Shown piece after piece: positions 19,164-28,489 of a DNA stretch of 64,000 bases (position 1 is its first letter; each line of letters starts with the position of its first letter). The position numbers and the translations under genes are program-made. The notes under the pieces are model-generated. The model saw only the letters and a list, made by a program, of their open reading frames with translations, made no database searches and had not been told where the DNA came from. Origin of the DNA: Legionella nautarum (GTDB taxonomy: Bacteria; Pseudomonadota; Gammaproteobacteria; Legionellales; Legionellaceae). The stretch lies in the NCBI RefSeq assembly GCF_001467895.1, contig NZ_LNYO01000013.1, positions 40,502 through 104,501 of the forward strand, given 5' to 3'.

Positions 19164-19940
19164 CTAATCCTGCAAAATAGCAACAGCACGTGTCCAACCT
19201 GCTGAAGCTGCTCTAATTTTAACGGGGAAACAACTGACCATGAAACCATGGTTTGGCAAACTTTCTAAATTATGGAGCTTTTCTAAATGGCAGTAACTCA
19301 TTTCGCGGCTTGCTTTGTGACCTTCCCAAATTAAAGAAGCATCCTGAGTGGATAAATATTTTTCTCGGGTATGAAAAAAGGGCGCATCCCAACTCCAACC
19401 ATCTGTGCCTGTGATTTTGACTCCTTGTTTAAGCAAATAAAGAGTGGCTTCACGTCCCATGCCACAACCTGCGTTAACATAATCATCGTGGCCATAGCGT
19501 GAGCCAGCACGAGTATTGACTAAGACGATATCTAGAGGATTTAATTTGTATTGAATACGCTCAAGTTCAGCTTGCACCTCTTTTGTGGTGACAACATGGC
19601 CATCGGGTAAGTGGCGAAAATCCAATTTTACTCCTGCTTGAAAACACCATTCTAAAGGAATTTCATCGATAGTGATTGCCCGTTTGCCTTTATCCATCAC
19701 CGTCGAAAAATGATAGGGTGCATCTAAATGAGTACCATTGTGGGTAATTAAATTAATTCGTTCGTAAGCCCAGGCTTCATTATCGGGTAAATCATCAGGT
19801 GTTAATCCAGGGAAGAAATGCATTAACTCACCTAAAGTTTGTTGATGAGTTAAGTATTGAACTTCAGGTTCATAACCAGGTGGATCTGATTTCACCTCAT
19901 TTTCTATATATATTGAGAGGTCAATAATTTTTTTTGCCAT
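19164..19940 (-). CDS. Cyclase-family metal-dependent hydrolase (kynurenine-formamidase-like)
   Basis: A cyclase-family (PF04199 type) hydrolase of about 258 aa. The metal-binding signature HNGTHLDAPYHF is complete at 67-78 from the chosen start (His67, His71, Asp73, His77). The domain ends in FPVKIRAASAGWTRAVAI, also typical. Members hydrolyse amides or lactones such as N-formylkynurenine; the substrate here is unknown. The start at 19940 has AGGA 6 nt upstream; the ATG at 19946 would overlap that ribosome site. It is a single gene in a repeat-rich stretch. Confidence 0.82.
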   Translation of the reverse strand: MAKKIIDLSIYIENEVKSDPPGYEPEVQYLTHQQTLGELMHFFPGLTPDDLPDNEAWAYERINLITHNGTHLDAPYHFSTVMDKGKRAITIDEIPLEWCFQAGVKLDFRHLPDGHVVTTKEVQAELERIQYKLNPLDIVLVNTRAGSRYGHDDYVNAGCGMGREATLYLLKQGVKITGTDGWSWDAPFFHTREKYLSTQDASLIWEGHKASREMSYCHLEKLHNLESLPNHGFMVSCFPVKIRAASAGWTRAVAILQD

Positions 19941-20078
19941 GCCCATTCCTTAACTGATTAAAGACAAATTCAGGGGTATATAAATACACTATTTGACTCT
20001 GTCCTCAAAGACCGATTAATCTGGGAATTAGCAAACCGTAATTATGGACAGAGATACAATTAGAAGGAATTATTTCTC

Positions 20079-20441
20079 ATGGTGTTTATACAGGCCATTT
20101 TCTTTTCCTTTACTGCACTTTTTCCTATTGTAAATCCCATGGGTGCTGCAATTATTTTTTTTAGCTTAGTGAAAGGAGCTTTCCCCCAACAGATTAATGT
20201 TCCGGCCACTAAAATTTCTATCTATGCAGTCATCATGCTGTTAATTATCCTTTTAGTTGGCTCATGGAGCTTATCTAAATTTTTTTGCTATCGCTATTCT
20301 CATTATTATTTTGATAAATTTAAAGACAGAGGGAGAAATGTGGCAAGGAGTTTAGCTGCTTTCATAAATAGATGTAATGGACTGCAAATGACATGGCGTG
20401 GATTCGCTATGTTGATACCTCAAAAAGGAGTGATATTATGA
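20079..20441 (+). pseudogene. Truncated marC-family membrane protein gene
   Basis: The first 67 residues (FFSFTALFPIVNPMGAAI and two hydrophobic segments) match the N-terminal third of MarC-family inner-membrane proteins, which are about 200-220 aa. After SWSLSKFF the frame becomes charged and polar and ends at 120 aa, overlapping the start region of gadB. Around 20281, near a run of seven T, another frame gives a hydrophobic continuation (NFFAIAILIIILI), which suggests a frameshift plus loss of the C-terminal two thirds. A ribosome site (AAGGA) remains. It is probably dead, though a short membrane peptide could still be made. Confidence 0.55.
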
Positions 20442-21832
20442 TTGTCAAAAAGAACCAAAAAATAGATACTAATTATGCAGTTTCTGTCTATGCAAGCCGC
20501 TATGATTTGGATGATTTCTCATTAGGGACCTGTAATGATGTTGGCATGTCGCCGATTGTTGCTAAGCAGCTTATTCAAGATGAATTAAGCTTAGAAGCTA
20601 CGCCTATTTTAAATTTGGCAAGTTTTGTTACCACTTGGATGGAGCCTGAGGCTGAAGATTTAATTAAACAAAGCAGCAATAAAAACTTTATTAACTATGA
20701 GGAATATCCGCGAGTGCAGGAAATTCATCAACGCTGCGTGCATATTCTTGCTGATTTAATGAATGTTCCATCTGACTGTAACTATGTGGGGACGTCCACT
20801 GTTGGCTCGTCAGAAGCAATTATGTTAGCAGGTCTTGCGCACAAATTTAGCTGGCGTAACAAGCGTAAGAAAAAACATCTCGATACAAGTAAGCCCAACA
20901 TTGTTATGGGAGCGAATGTGCAAGTTTGCTGGGACAAGTTTGCTCGTTATTTTGACGTCGAGCCTCGTATAATTTCACTTAAAAAAGATAAATACATTAT
21001 TAGTGCTGAAGATGTGGCACCGCTTATTGATGAAAATACAATTTGTGTTGCTGCCGTTTTAGGGACCACTTTTACTGGTGAATACGACGAAATTGAAGAA
21101 ATCAATGATTTGCTTTTAAACATAAAAAAAGAAAAGGGTTGGGATGTGCCCTTACACGTTGATGGAGCAAGTGGTGGATTTATTGCCATGTTCAGTGAAA
21201 ACACTATTAAATGGGATTTTCGTCTAGAGCAAGTCAAATCAATTAATCTTTCTGGCCATAAATACGGTTTAGTTTACCCAAGCGTAGGTTGGTTGCTTTT
21301 TAAGGATGAAGCAGATGTACCCGAAGATTTAGTTTTTAATGTGAATTATTTAGGCGGGCAAATGCCTACTTATACGCTTAATTTTTCGAGAAGCAGCTCG
21401 ATGGTTATTGCACAGTACTATAATTTTCTCCGACTTGGAAAAAGAGGATACAGGAAAATTGTTCGCAATATGTTGGCAGTGAGCGACATAGTCGCCAGGG
21501 GACTAGTTGCTACCGGAAAATTTGAGTTGCTAGGCCATCGGCGTATGGCGCCGGTTGTCAGTGTTGCACTCAAAAATAATAAAAAATATTCAGTGTTTAA
21601 CATTTCCGGCAAACTACGAGAACATGGTTGGATAGTCCCTGCTTATACTCTACCAAAAGGTGCAGAAATGGTTGAGACTCTGCGGATAGTGGTCAAAGAA
21701 AATATGAGTTCCATGATGGCTCGTCATTTTATTAGTTCTGTAGAGGAAGTCATAAAAGAATTAGAAACTGGTTCCGGAAATGCAAATAAATATCAAGTAC
21801 CTCAGCCAGGTAAGAGTATAGGTGTGCATTAG
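20438..21832 (+). CDS. gadB: Glutamate decarboxylase
   Basis: PLP enzyme that turns glutamate into GABA and consumes a proton, giving acid resistance when paired with an antiporter. From the ATG at 20438 the protein is 464 aa, as in E. coli GadA/B (466 aa). The PLP lysine is Lys275 in LSGHKYGLVYP, VGSSEA and HVDGASGGF are the cofactor-binding segments, and the N-terminus carries SVYASRYDL. The start is fixed by AAAAAGGAG 7 nt upstream. No GadC-type antiporter is adjacent; the truncated marC lies just upstream and ends at the gadB start. Confidence 0.93.
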   Translation: MIVKKNQKIDTNYAVSVYASRYDLDDFSLGTCNDVGMSPIVAKQLIQDELSLEATPILNLASFVTTWMEPEAEDLIKQSSNKNFINYEEYPRVQEIHQRCVHILADLMNVPSDCNYVGTSTVGSSEAIMLAGLAHKFSWRNKRKKKHLDTSKPNIVMGANVQVCWDKFARYFDVEPRIISLKKDKYIISAEDVAPLIDENTICVAAVLGTTFTGEYDEIEEINDLLLNIKKEKGWDVPLHVDGASGGFIAMFSENTIKWDFRLEQVKSINLSGHKYGLVYPSVGWLLFKDEADVPEDLVFNVNYLGGQMPTYTLNFSRSSSMVIAQYYNFLRLGKRGYRKIVRNMLAVSDIVARGLVATGKFELLGHRRMAPVVSVALKNNKKYSVFNISGKLREHGWIVPAYTLPKGAEMVETLRIVVKENMSSMMARHFISSVEEVIKELETGSGNANKYQVPQPGKSIGVH

Positions 21833-21892
21833 ACGCTGGCGAATTCCGCTTGAGCCGTAGATTGGGTCTTTAATCTAAGCTAGTTAATAACC

Positions 21893-21928
21893 GTTCGGAC
21901 TGAGACTCACGAAGGGTCGAGTCCGAAC
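21893..21928. repeat. Small palindrome next to copy B
   Basis: GTTCGGACT and AGTCCGAAC form a perfect 9-bp inverted repeat around an 18-base loop. It abuts the left end of the MITE-like element at 21929, as a related palindrome abuts copy A. It may act as the gadB terminator. Confidence 0.55.
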
Positions 21929-22203
21929 TGAGATATTCCCACGAAATTAAATAGACTATTTAGCTCATTGATCGTTTTGTTAATCCCGTTCGCACTGAGG
22001 AAGCGCGCAGCGCTGTCTCGAAGTGCCATAAAAGGCCCCCTTTGAGAGTCCCTCAGGACAGGCCTTCGAGAGCCTCAGGACAAAGCCCCTTCGAGCCCCT
22101 CTCAGGACAGCCTTCGAGACGCACGCCATGCGTGCTCCTCAGGCTGAACGGAATAAAATGAATACAAATATTCCTTCGATACTCATTTTGTGGGAATACC
22201 TCA
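21929..22203. repeat. MITE-like palindromic element, copy B
   Basis: A 275-bp copy. Its left end TGAGATATTCCCACGAAAT pairs with a right end that reads TGAGGTATTCCCACAAAAT on the other strand, so both ends have drifted. Inside is the shared AAGCGCGCAGCGCTGTCTCG block and an expanded run of CTTCGAGAGCCTCAGGACA-like short repeats. No gene lies in it; it fills the gap between gadB and the phosphofructokinase gene. Confidence 0.72.
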
Positions 22204-22237
22204 GAGCTCAAAGGGGACAATTGTTCTCAAGCATTTT

Positions 22238-23473
22238 TTAAAGTTTCTGCTCGACCAATTTATTTTTAAGTTGTACATAGATAGGCAACCCATCATTATA
22301 AGGCGGATAGGCTTCACCTTGAATCAGTGGCGACAGATAACGGCGGCAAGCTTCTGTAATGCCCATTCCATCAGCGCTAATAAACTCTTTAGGCATTGTT
22401 TTTTCTTGATTTGCTACATCGGCTAGAGGAACATGAGCGATAGACCAACGATAAGGTGAATCTTGTTCGCGTTTAACAATCGGCATAATCGCATTATGGC
22501 CACTGAGCGCTAATTCAACCGCAGCTTTACCTAAAGCATAAGCCTGCTCAACGTCGACTTGTGAAGCGATATGCCGAGCGGCGCGTTGCAGATAATCTGC
22601 GACAGCCCAGTGATATTTATAGCCTAATTCAGTTTTTACTAATTGAGCCAAAATAGGAGCTACTCCACCAAGTTGGGCATGACCAAAGGCATCGCGTAAG
22701 CCAGCATCGCTGAGAAATTTCCCTTCTTCATTGCGGATCCCTTCAGAAACTACAACTACGCAATAGCCATAGCCTTGCACACAAGCTTTGACTTTATCGA
22801 GAAAACGTTGTTGTGCGAACGGTACTTCAGGAAACAAAATAATATGCGGCGGTTGTTCTGAATTCTGGCCGGCTAAACCGCTTGCAGCAGCAATCCAGCC
22901 TGCATGACGTCCCATGACTTCAAGTATAAACACTTTAGTCGAAGAGGCTGCCATTGATGCGACGTCAAAACCTGCTTCTAAAGTGGAGATGGCGACATAT
23001 TTGGCGACTGAACCAAAGCCAGGGCAGGTATCGGTAAAAGGGAGATCGTTATCGACTGTTTTGGGTATGCCTATACAGGTGATGGGATAACCCATGTTGC
23101 TGCCTAATTTAGAAATTTTGTGAGCAGTATCTTGCGAATCACCGCCGCCATTGTAAAAGAAATATCCAATATTATGGGCTTTAAACACTTCAATTAAACG
23201 CTCGTATTCAGCGCCATCATCTTTTAGTTTGTAGCGGCAGGAGCCAAAGGCTCCGGAAGGGGTGTGCATAAGTTTAGCAATATCCTCATCAGACTCGAGT
23301 GAGGTATCGATTAATAGTTCATTGAGGGCACCAATGATGCCATTTTGGGCTGCATAGACTTTTCCGATTTTTTCTGGATGTTGTCGAGCTGTTTGAATCA
23401 CTCCACAGGCAGAGGCATTAATAACAGCAGTAACGCCGCCGGATTGCGCATAAATTGCATTTTTAATTGACAT
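22238..23473 (-). CDS. pfp: 6-Phosphofructokinase, PPi-dependent type
   Basis: Phosphofructokinase-family enzyme of 411 aa from the chosen start. NGGGDSQDTA (108-117) is the phosphate-donor loop. PKTVDND has Lys138 where ATP-dependent PfkA has Gly, the residue known to specify pyrophosphate as donor, so reversible PPi:fructose-6-phosphate phosphotransferase activity is predicted. EVMGRHAGWIA is the substrate-binding segment. The start at 23473 has CACGGAGA in front; the longer frame to 23560 would run into the letS end. It lies 83 bases downstream of letS and may share its transcript. Confidence 0.88.
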   Translation of the reverse strand: MSIKNAIYAQSGGVTAVINASACGVIQTARQHPEKIGKVYAAQNGIIGALNELLIDTSLESDEDIAKLMHTPSGAFGSCRYKLKDDGAEYERLIEVFKAHNIGYFFYNGGGDSQDTAHKISKLGSNMGYPITCIGIPKTVDNDLPFTDTCPGFGSVAKYVAISTLEAGFDVASMAASSTKVFILEVMGRHAGWIAAASGLAGQNSEQPPHIILFPEVPFAQQRFLDKVKACVQGYGYCVVVVSEGIRNEEGKFLSDAGLRDAFGHAQLGGVAPILAQLVKTELGYKYHWAVADYLQRAARHIASQVDVEQAYALGKAAVELALSGHNAIMPIVKREQDSPYRWSIAHVPLADVANQEKTMPKEFISADGMGITEACRRYLSPLIQGEAYPPYNDGLPIYVQLKNKLVEQKL

Positions 23474-23556
23474 AAGATCTCCGTGAACTATCCAAGCTAT
23501 CTTGGATTTTTTGGTAAGCAAATTTTGCCAGAGCGTGTATCTATACTCAAGAGACT

Positions 23557-26295
23557 TCAATCTGAGGAACTAATTTGATAAAGGTTATTAAACTCATCAA
23601 TGACTTCATCAATGCTTTGAATAAGCTCGGCGAAGGTTGATTTTAATTCTTCTATAGATTTGACATGCTTGGCCAGTTTCTCGAGGCGTATCACATTGCT
23701 CTGCAGATGAGGTACGCCACAAAAACAACAGGCTCCATGTAATTTGTGAGCCGCTGCTTCCAAGCCTTTAATATCTTTGTTGTGTAATAATTGCAAAAAC
23801 TCTTCGCGATTTTTATGTAATTCATCGACAAAACGCGCAAGAAACTCTTCAGCCAAGGTCTGATTGCCTGACACTTTTTGTACACAAAGTTGCCAATCAA
23901 TTGCGGCAGGTTTCGATTTTTTTAAAAACGCCAGCAAATAATTAAGCAATTGTTTTTCGTCAATTGGTTTTTGTAAGCAAAGATCCACGCCTGCTTTTTG
24001 CAAACGCTCCTTATTTAAATCCGTGCTGTTTGCACTAATGACAACAATAGGCGTTTGCTTATTTAACATGGATTCTTGACGAATCATACGTGCTGCATCG
24101 AGGCCATTCAGTTTAGGCATTTGCAGATCTAATAAAATCACATTAAAACGCTTAGATTGACAGGCTTTTACGGCTTCCTCACCATTATCAACTGCTTCAA
24201 TACTAGTATGTTCATTCAATAATGAATTCAGCAGCATGCGATTGACAGGATTATCTTCTGCGATTAATAGTTCTGGATAGGCTAAGCGAAGTTGAGAGCG
24301 AAGCTTGTCCAGTTCATGATCAGAGGAAGGAATTTGCGACGGTTGATTGAGCAAAGATTCAATCGTTTCATGTAATTTTTGAATACTAATGGGTTTGAAT
24401 AAAAAAGCGCTAGCCCCTAAAGCTTGAGGATCATGAATGGGCCATTTAGAAACGAGCACACTGGAAATAGTTTGCTTACGTAATACTTGTGCAACTTGCT
24501 TTTCACAGCCTTCATTCACATTAATAAAAGCGAGCGTGCAATCTTTATGCTCGGCGAAAGCTGTCTCCAACTGATTAAAGGTATTAATTGCAACGGTTTC
24601 AATGCCCCAAAAACCTAGGCCATTACACATGGCTTCGAGATATAAAGGATTATCATCATAGCAAAGCACTTTAAGATTATCGAAGCGTTGGCTTTGGTGT
24701 TTTTCAACCTCATAAGCAGCTAATTTTTCTAATTTGATGCGTACCGCAAAAGTTGAGCCCTTGTTCACTTCACTCGTTAGTGTGATTTTTCCTTGCATGG
24801 CCTCAGTTAATTTTTTACAAATAACCAAGCCTAAGCCAGAACCACCAAAGCGCCGTGTAATAGTTGTATCGGCTTGATTAAAGGCATTGAATAATCGTGT
24901 TTGATCTTCCTGGGAAATGCCAATCCCCGTATCGGTCACTGAGATGCATAGGGTGTAATCTTTTTCGCTTTCCTGATCAATAGTGGTTCTAATCAAAACG
25001 TAGCCATGGTCGGTAAATTTAACCGCGTTGCTAATCAAATTAGTGATAATTTGTTTGATACGCAGCGGATCGCCGAGCACTGTTTTGGGAACATTGATTG
25101 CCGTAGACGGGATGAGATCAATCCCTTTTTTGTGCACATTAGGAGAAACCAGCGCCAATACTTCATCAATGCAAGAGCGAAGATCTAAAGGAATACAATC
25201 TAAATGGAGTTTCCCAGCGTCCATTTTAGAGTAATCAAGAATATCGTTAATGATGGCAAGTAAATCTTGTGCGGATGATTTAATTGTTTTGACATAGTCT
25301 AGTTGTAAACTATCTAATTTGGATTCGAGCAGAACGTTAGTAAATCCAATGACTCCATTCATGGGTGTGCGAATTTCATGACTCATATTGGCAATAAATT
25401 CTGATTTTTGTCGACTTTTCTCTTCAGTTTTTTTCTTTTCCAAAGACAGTTCGATGTTTTTTTCTTCCAACAATTCTAAGCTTTGTTGTAAATCGCCGGT
25501 AGCAACCTCTATATGGTGATTTAAATCGTTCACGGTACTTAAATATTGCTTTTGCAGATGCGCACAACCTCGCTCAATGATTCCTAACTCGCCTGGACTG
25601 TTCACGTTAATCTGCGTTTCGAATTCATTACTCAAAATTTGCTTCATGCTGCGGCGCAAGCGTGAAATAGGTAGATAAATTCGTTTGGATAAAAAATAAT
25701 GAATCGTTAGACTCATTAACAAGCCGAGTAAAGTAATAAAGATGGTGATGATATACATTCGATATTGTTTAATCAGCATCGATTGAGTATCGATATCAAT
25801 AGATAGCCAGCCCAAAATATCGTCTGCTTGCAAGGCGATGGGGTTGGTGAGGGTTTTAAATGGGGTTGTCGAATAAAGATTGAACTTAGGAATAGTGATA
25901 GGGGCAATGAAATTAATCGTGTAAGGTTTGATTTGTTTGCTTTCAATATAGTCACCAGTAAATTCCGGTGGTTTGAAGGGCTGATGAATAGAATGTTTAC
26001 CGCCACGATAAGCGAGTAATTGCCCTTGGGCGTTATAAAAAGCGAGTGCTTTGACTTCAGGGTTAACGGTGGATGCATTGATTAAACCCTGCAAGGTACG
26101 GCTATCATTACGTAGCATGGCAAATTGCGCTGCAGGTAGTAATTGACGAATATAAGCCTCACCTAAACGAGACATATGTTGTTTCAAATCTTTATTAAAT
26201 TCGCCATTGTAAAAGATAGCAAAAAGTAAGGCGACCAAGAAAACTGGTATTAGCGTAGTGATGCGCAGCTGATATTTGATGCCGAGTCTTTTCAT
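23557..26295 (-). CDS. letS: Hybrid sensor histidine kinase of the BarA/LetS type
   Basis: Tripartite inner-membrane kinase of about 912 aa. The order is TM1 (about 10-30), periplasmic sensor region, TM2 (about 180-205), HAMP, coiled coil, HisKA with MSHEIRTP (His306), HATPase with DTGIGIS and GGSGLGL, a degenerate receiver without the acceptor Asp (LAFINVNEG), a full receiver with LLDLQMP (Asp723), and an HPt with AAHKLHGACCFCG (His850). This is the BarA/LetS design; with the LetA/UvrY regulator it controls RsmY/Z-CsrA switching and, in Legionella, transmissive traits. I numbered from the ATG at 26295; a GTG at 26325 is an alternative. It is divergent from gltX. Confidence 0.9.
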   Translation of the reverse strand: MKRLGIKYQLRITTLIPVFLVALLFAIFYNGEFNKDLKQHMSRLGEAYIRQLLPAAQFAMLRNDSRTLQGLINASTVNPEVKALAFYNAQGQLLAYRGGKHSIHQPFKPPEFTGDYIESKQIKPYTINFIAPITIPKFNLYSTTPFKTLTNPIALQADDILGWLSIDIDTQSMLIKQYRMYIITIFITLLGLLMSLTIHYFLSKRIYLPISRLRRSMKQILSNEFETQINVNSPGELGIIERGCAHLQKQYLSTVNDLNHHIEVATGDLQQSLELLEEKNIELSLEKKKTEEKSRQKSEFIANMSHEIRTPMNGVIGFTNVLLESKLDSLQLDYVKTIKSSAQDLLAIINDILDYSKMDAGKLHLDCIPLDLRSCIDEVLALVSPNVHKKGIDLIPSTAINVPKTVLGDPLRIKQIITNLISNAVKFTDHGYVLIRTTIDQESEKDYTLCISVTDTGIGISQEDQTRLFNAFNQADTTITRRFGGSGLGLVICKKLTEAMQGKITLTSEVNKGSTFAVRIKLEKLAAYEVEKHQSQRFDNLKVLCYDDNPLYLEAMCNGLGFWGIETVAINTFNQLETAFAEHKDCTLAFINVNEGCEKQVAQVLRKQTISSVLVSKWPIHDPQALGASAFLFKPISIQKLHETIESLLNQPSQIPSSDHELDKLRSQLRLAYPELLIAEDNPVNRMLLNSLLNEHTSIEAVDNGEEAVKACQSKRFNVILLDLQMPKLNGLDAARMIRQESMLNKQTPIVVISANSTDLNKERLQKAGVDLCLQKPIDEKQLLNYLLAFLKKSKPAAIDWQLCVQKVSGNQTLAEEFLARFVDELHKNREEFLQLLHNKDIKGLEAAAHKLHGACCFCGVPHLQSNVIRLEKLAKHVKSIEELKSTFAELIQSIDEVIDEFNNLYQISSSD

Positions 26296-26385
26296 GGGGG
26301 TTGTGGTTTCTCTTTCGTGAATCACCTTAGACTAGCATATTTATTATCGATGAATGCAAGCTGAATGGGGATGCATTGGTTTATT

Positions 26386-26414
26386 TTGAGTTGCTTAGCA
26401 AAGTCAGCTATTAT
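26386..26414 (+). promoter_or_regulatory. Sigma70-type promoter of gltX
   Basis: TTGAGT at 26386-26391 and TATTAT at 26409-26414 are 17 bases apart, 37 bases before the chosen gltX start. Because it lies inside the longer upstream open frame, it supports the shorter gltX start. Confidence 0.5.
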
Positions 26415-26450
26415 AACGCGATTATTTCATTGCTTACAACGGAGCATCTG

Positions 26451-27869
26451 ATGGTGGTTAGAACGCGGTTTGCCCCAAGTCCTACTGGTTATTTACATGT
26501 TGGTGGTGTGCGCACGGCTTTATTTTCTTGGTTATATGCGAGGCATCATAAAGGGGAATTTGTATTACGGATTGAAGATACGGATCAGGAGCGTTCTACA
26601 AAAGAATCGGTACAGGCGATTCTTGATGGGATGGAATGGTTAGGTCTTGATTATGACGAGGGCCCTTATTTTCAAACGAAACGCTATGATCGATATCAAA
26701 AAATTGCTCAGCAGTTACTTGACGACGATCAGGCTTATCGTTGCGTTTGCAGCAAAGAACGCTTAGAAGCTTTGCGTGAATCACAGCTCGCTGCAAAAGA
26801 AAAACCCCGTTACGATGGTCACTGCCGTGATAAAAAGCTACCGGCTAGCAATGAGCCCCATGTTGTACGTTTTAAAAATCCGCAAATAGGCGTCGTTTCT
26901 TTTACTGATGCGGTTTATGGCAATATTAATGTCGATAACTCTGAGTTAGATGATTTAATCTTAATTCGCTCTGATGGCCATCCTACTTACAATTTTGCTG
27001 TGGTGATTGATGATTGGGATATGGAAATTACTCATGTAATTCGTGGGGATGACCATATTAATAACACGCCTCGGCAAATTAATTTATTCAACGCCTTAAA
27101 TGCTCCGATACCTGTTTTTGCTCATTTACCCATGATTCTTGGTGATGATGGTAAACGATTATCCAAGCGGCATGGTGCAGTCTCTGTGTTGCAATTTAAG
27201 GAGTTGGGTGTGCTGCCCCATGCCTTACTAAATTATCTGGTACGTTTAGGTTGGTCACATGGTGATCAAGAGATTTTTAGTCTTGATGAAATGATTGAAA
27301 GCTTTGATTTAAAAAACGTGAGTCGTGGGGTGTCTAGCTTCAACTATGACAAACTGTATTGGTTAAACCAGCATTATCAGAAAAACGATCCGCCAGAAGA
27401 GGTTGCTGAAGCCCTGCGTTGGCATTTTCATCATCAAGGACTTAATGTGAATAATGGTCCACAGCTCGCAGAATTAGTGGCTATTCAAGCCGAGCGTTAC
27501 AAGTCTTTAGTCGAAATATGTGAAGGAAGCCGTTATTTTTATGAAGATGCCATTCAATATGATGACGAGGCGATCAAGAAACATTTAAGACCCGTAGTGC
27601 TCGAGCCCCTTGAGGCTTTAAATAGGGCGCTGCAACAGCTTAATCATTGGGAAAGCGAAGAATTGCAGCAATGTATTAATGATGTGAGCGCGGAATTTGA
27701 TATCAATATGGGCAAAATCGCGCAGCCACTTCGAGTAGCAGTCACTGGAAGCAGTATGTCTCCTGCGATTGCAATGACGCTGGAGTTATTAGGCAAGCAA
27801 CGAACGCTAGGCCGCTTGGAGTTTGCTTTGCAGTATATTCGTGAGAGAGCGGAGAAGAGTCAGGGTTAG
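26451..27869 (+). CDS. gltX: Glutamate--tRNA ligase
   Basis: Class Ib glutamyl-tRNA synthetase, 472 aa, usual for gammaproteobacterial GltX. It charges tRNA-Glu in the cytosol. The HIGH-like motif is [11 protein letters not shown] (His16-Gly19) and the KMSKS-like motif is KRLSKR at 235-240. The zinc-site region shows Cys-x-Cys at VCSKERL plus DGHCR. GGAG sits 6 nt before the ATG at 26451; an upstream in-frame ATG at 26376 would precede the apparent promoter. A very strong hairpin follows the stop. Confidence 0.96.
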   Translation: MVVRTRFAPSPTGYLHVGGVRTALFSWLYARHHKGEFVLRIEDTDQERSTKESVQAILDGMEWLGLDYDEGPYFQTKRYDRYQKIAQQLLDDDQAYRCVCSKERLEALRESQLAAKEKPRYDGHCRDKKLPASNEPHVVRFKNPQIGVVSFTDAVYGNINVDNSELDDLILIRSDGHPTYNFAVVIDDWDMEITHVIRGDDHINNTPRQINLFNALNAPIPVFAHLPMILGDDGKRLSKRHGAVSVLQFKELGVLPHALLNYLVRLGWSHGDQEIFSLDEMIESFDLKNVSRGVSSFNYDKLYWLNQHYQKNDPPEEVAEALRWHFHHQGLNVNNGPQLAELVAIQAERYKSLVEICEGSRYFYEDAIQYDDEAIKKHLRPVVLEPLEALNRALQQLNHWESEELQQCINDVSAEFDINMGKIAQPLRVAVTGSSMSPAIAMTLELLGKQRTLGRLEFALQYIRERAEKSQG

Positions 27870-27894
27870 ATTTTTAGCCCGGATTCAATCTACT

Positions 27895-27944
27895 CTAATC
27901 ACTGTCTAGCCTGGTTGAGGGCAACCAGGCTAGACAGTGATTAG
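27895..27944. terminator. Perfect 23-bp inverted repeat between gltX and a convergent regulator gene
   Basis: The arms at 27895-27917 and 27922-27944 are exact reverse complements (centre AGCCTGGTTG / CAACCAGGCT) around the loop AGGG. It lies between the gltX stop and the stop of the convergent response regulator, so it probably terminates both. The stem is longer than a common terminator and there is no clear T run. Confidence 0.7.
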
Positions 27945-27945
27945 G

Positions 27946-28350
27946 TTATTCATTCTCCACTGCTAAAGAAGACTTATGCTGAAGGTAGTGAATAACTTCC
28001 TTTACATTGGCAGGTGTAAATGGCTTATTAAAATATTTCTCCATTCCCACGGCGATCGCTTTTTCTACATAATCACGTCCGCCATGCGCGGTGACAGCAA
28101 TGATAGGCGTGTTTCTATTTATCGGGCTTTGTTTTTTTATTAATGAGGTCACTTCAAAACCATCAGGACCGTCTCCTAGTCCAATATCCATTAAAATAAG
28201 GTCATAGCTGTGGAGCCTTGTTTTTTCCAAAGCTATTCTTCCGTTAGATGCGATGTCGACAAGGCAGCCGAGCTTGGCTAATTGGGCTTTAGCAACCATT
28301 TGCGCAATAAGTGTATCTTCAACTACAAGTACATGGAGAGGATGAATCAT
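27946..28350 (-). CDS. Single-domain response regulator (CheY-like)
   Basis: A 134-aa receiver domain without an output domain. It has the acidic pair Glu11-Asp12 (VVEDT), phosphoacceptor Asp55 (LILMDIGLGDG), the switch Thr87 (AVTAHG) and Lys109 (FNKPF). It follows the PAS histidine kinase on the same strand after about 140 bases, and is probably its target or part of the same relay. It resembles the isolated receivers paired with Legionella hybrid kinases. Confidence 0.85.
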   Translation of the reverse strand: MIHPLHVLVVEDTLIAQMVAKAQLAKLGCLVDIASNGRIALEKTRLHSYDLILMDIGLGDGPDGFEVTSLIKKQSPINRNTPIIAVTAHGGRDYVEKAIAVGMEKYFNKPFTPANVKEVIHYLQHKSSLAVENE

Positions 28351-28489
28351 TCTTATTCCTTCTAGCTAGCGCTATCCTTTTGCGATAGAAAAATCGTTCT
28401 ATCGTCAATTCCATCGAGTGCCAATATATCATTATACAATTGTTAGTGAAGACTTAATAAGTTTTTAAGGCAAAAAAATTTGTATCCTC

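Noticed and set aside
18735..22203. CRISPR array suggested by the repeated short motifs
   Set aside because: The repeats are inverted and nested, irregular in spacing, and lack uniform spacers; no cas genes are present.
22190..22426. Plus-strand open frame at the end of copy B
   Set aside because: It lies antisense to the C-terminal part of the phosphofructokinase gene and partly within the repeat element.
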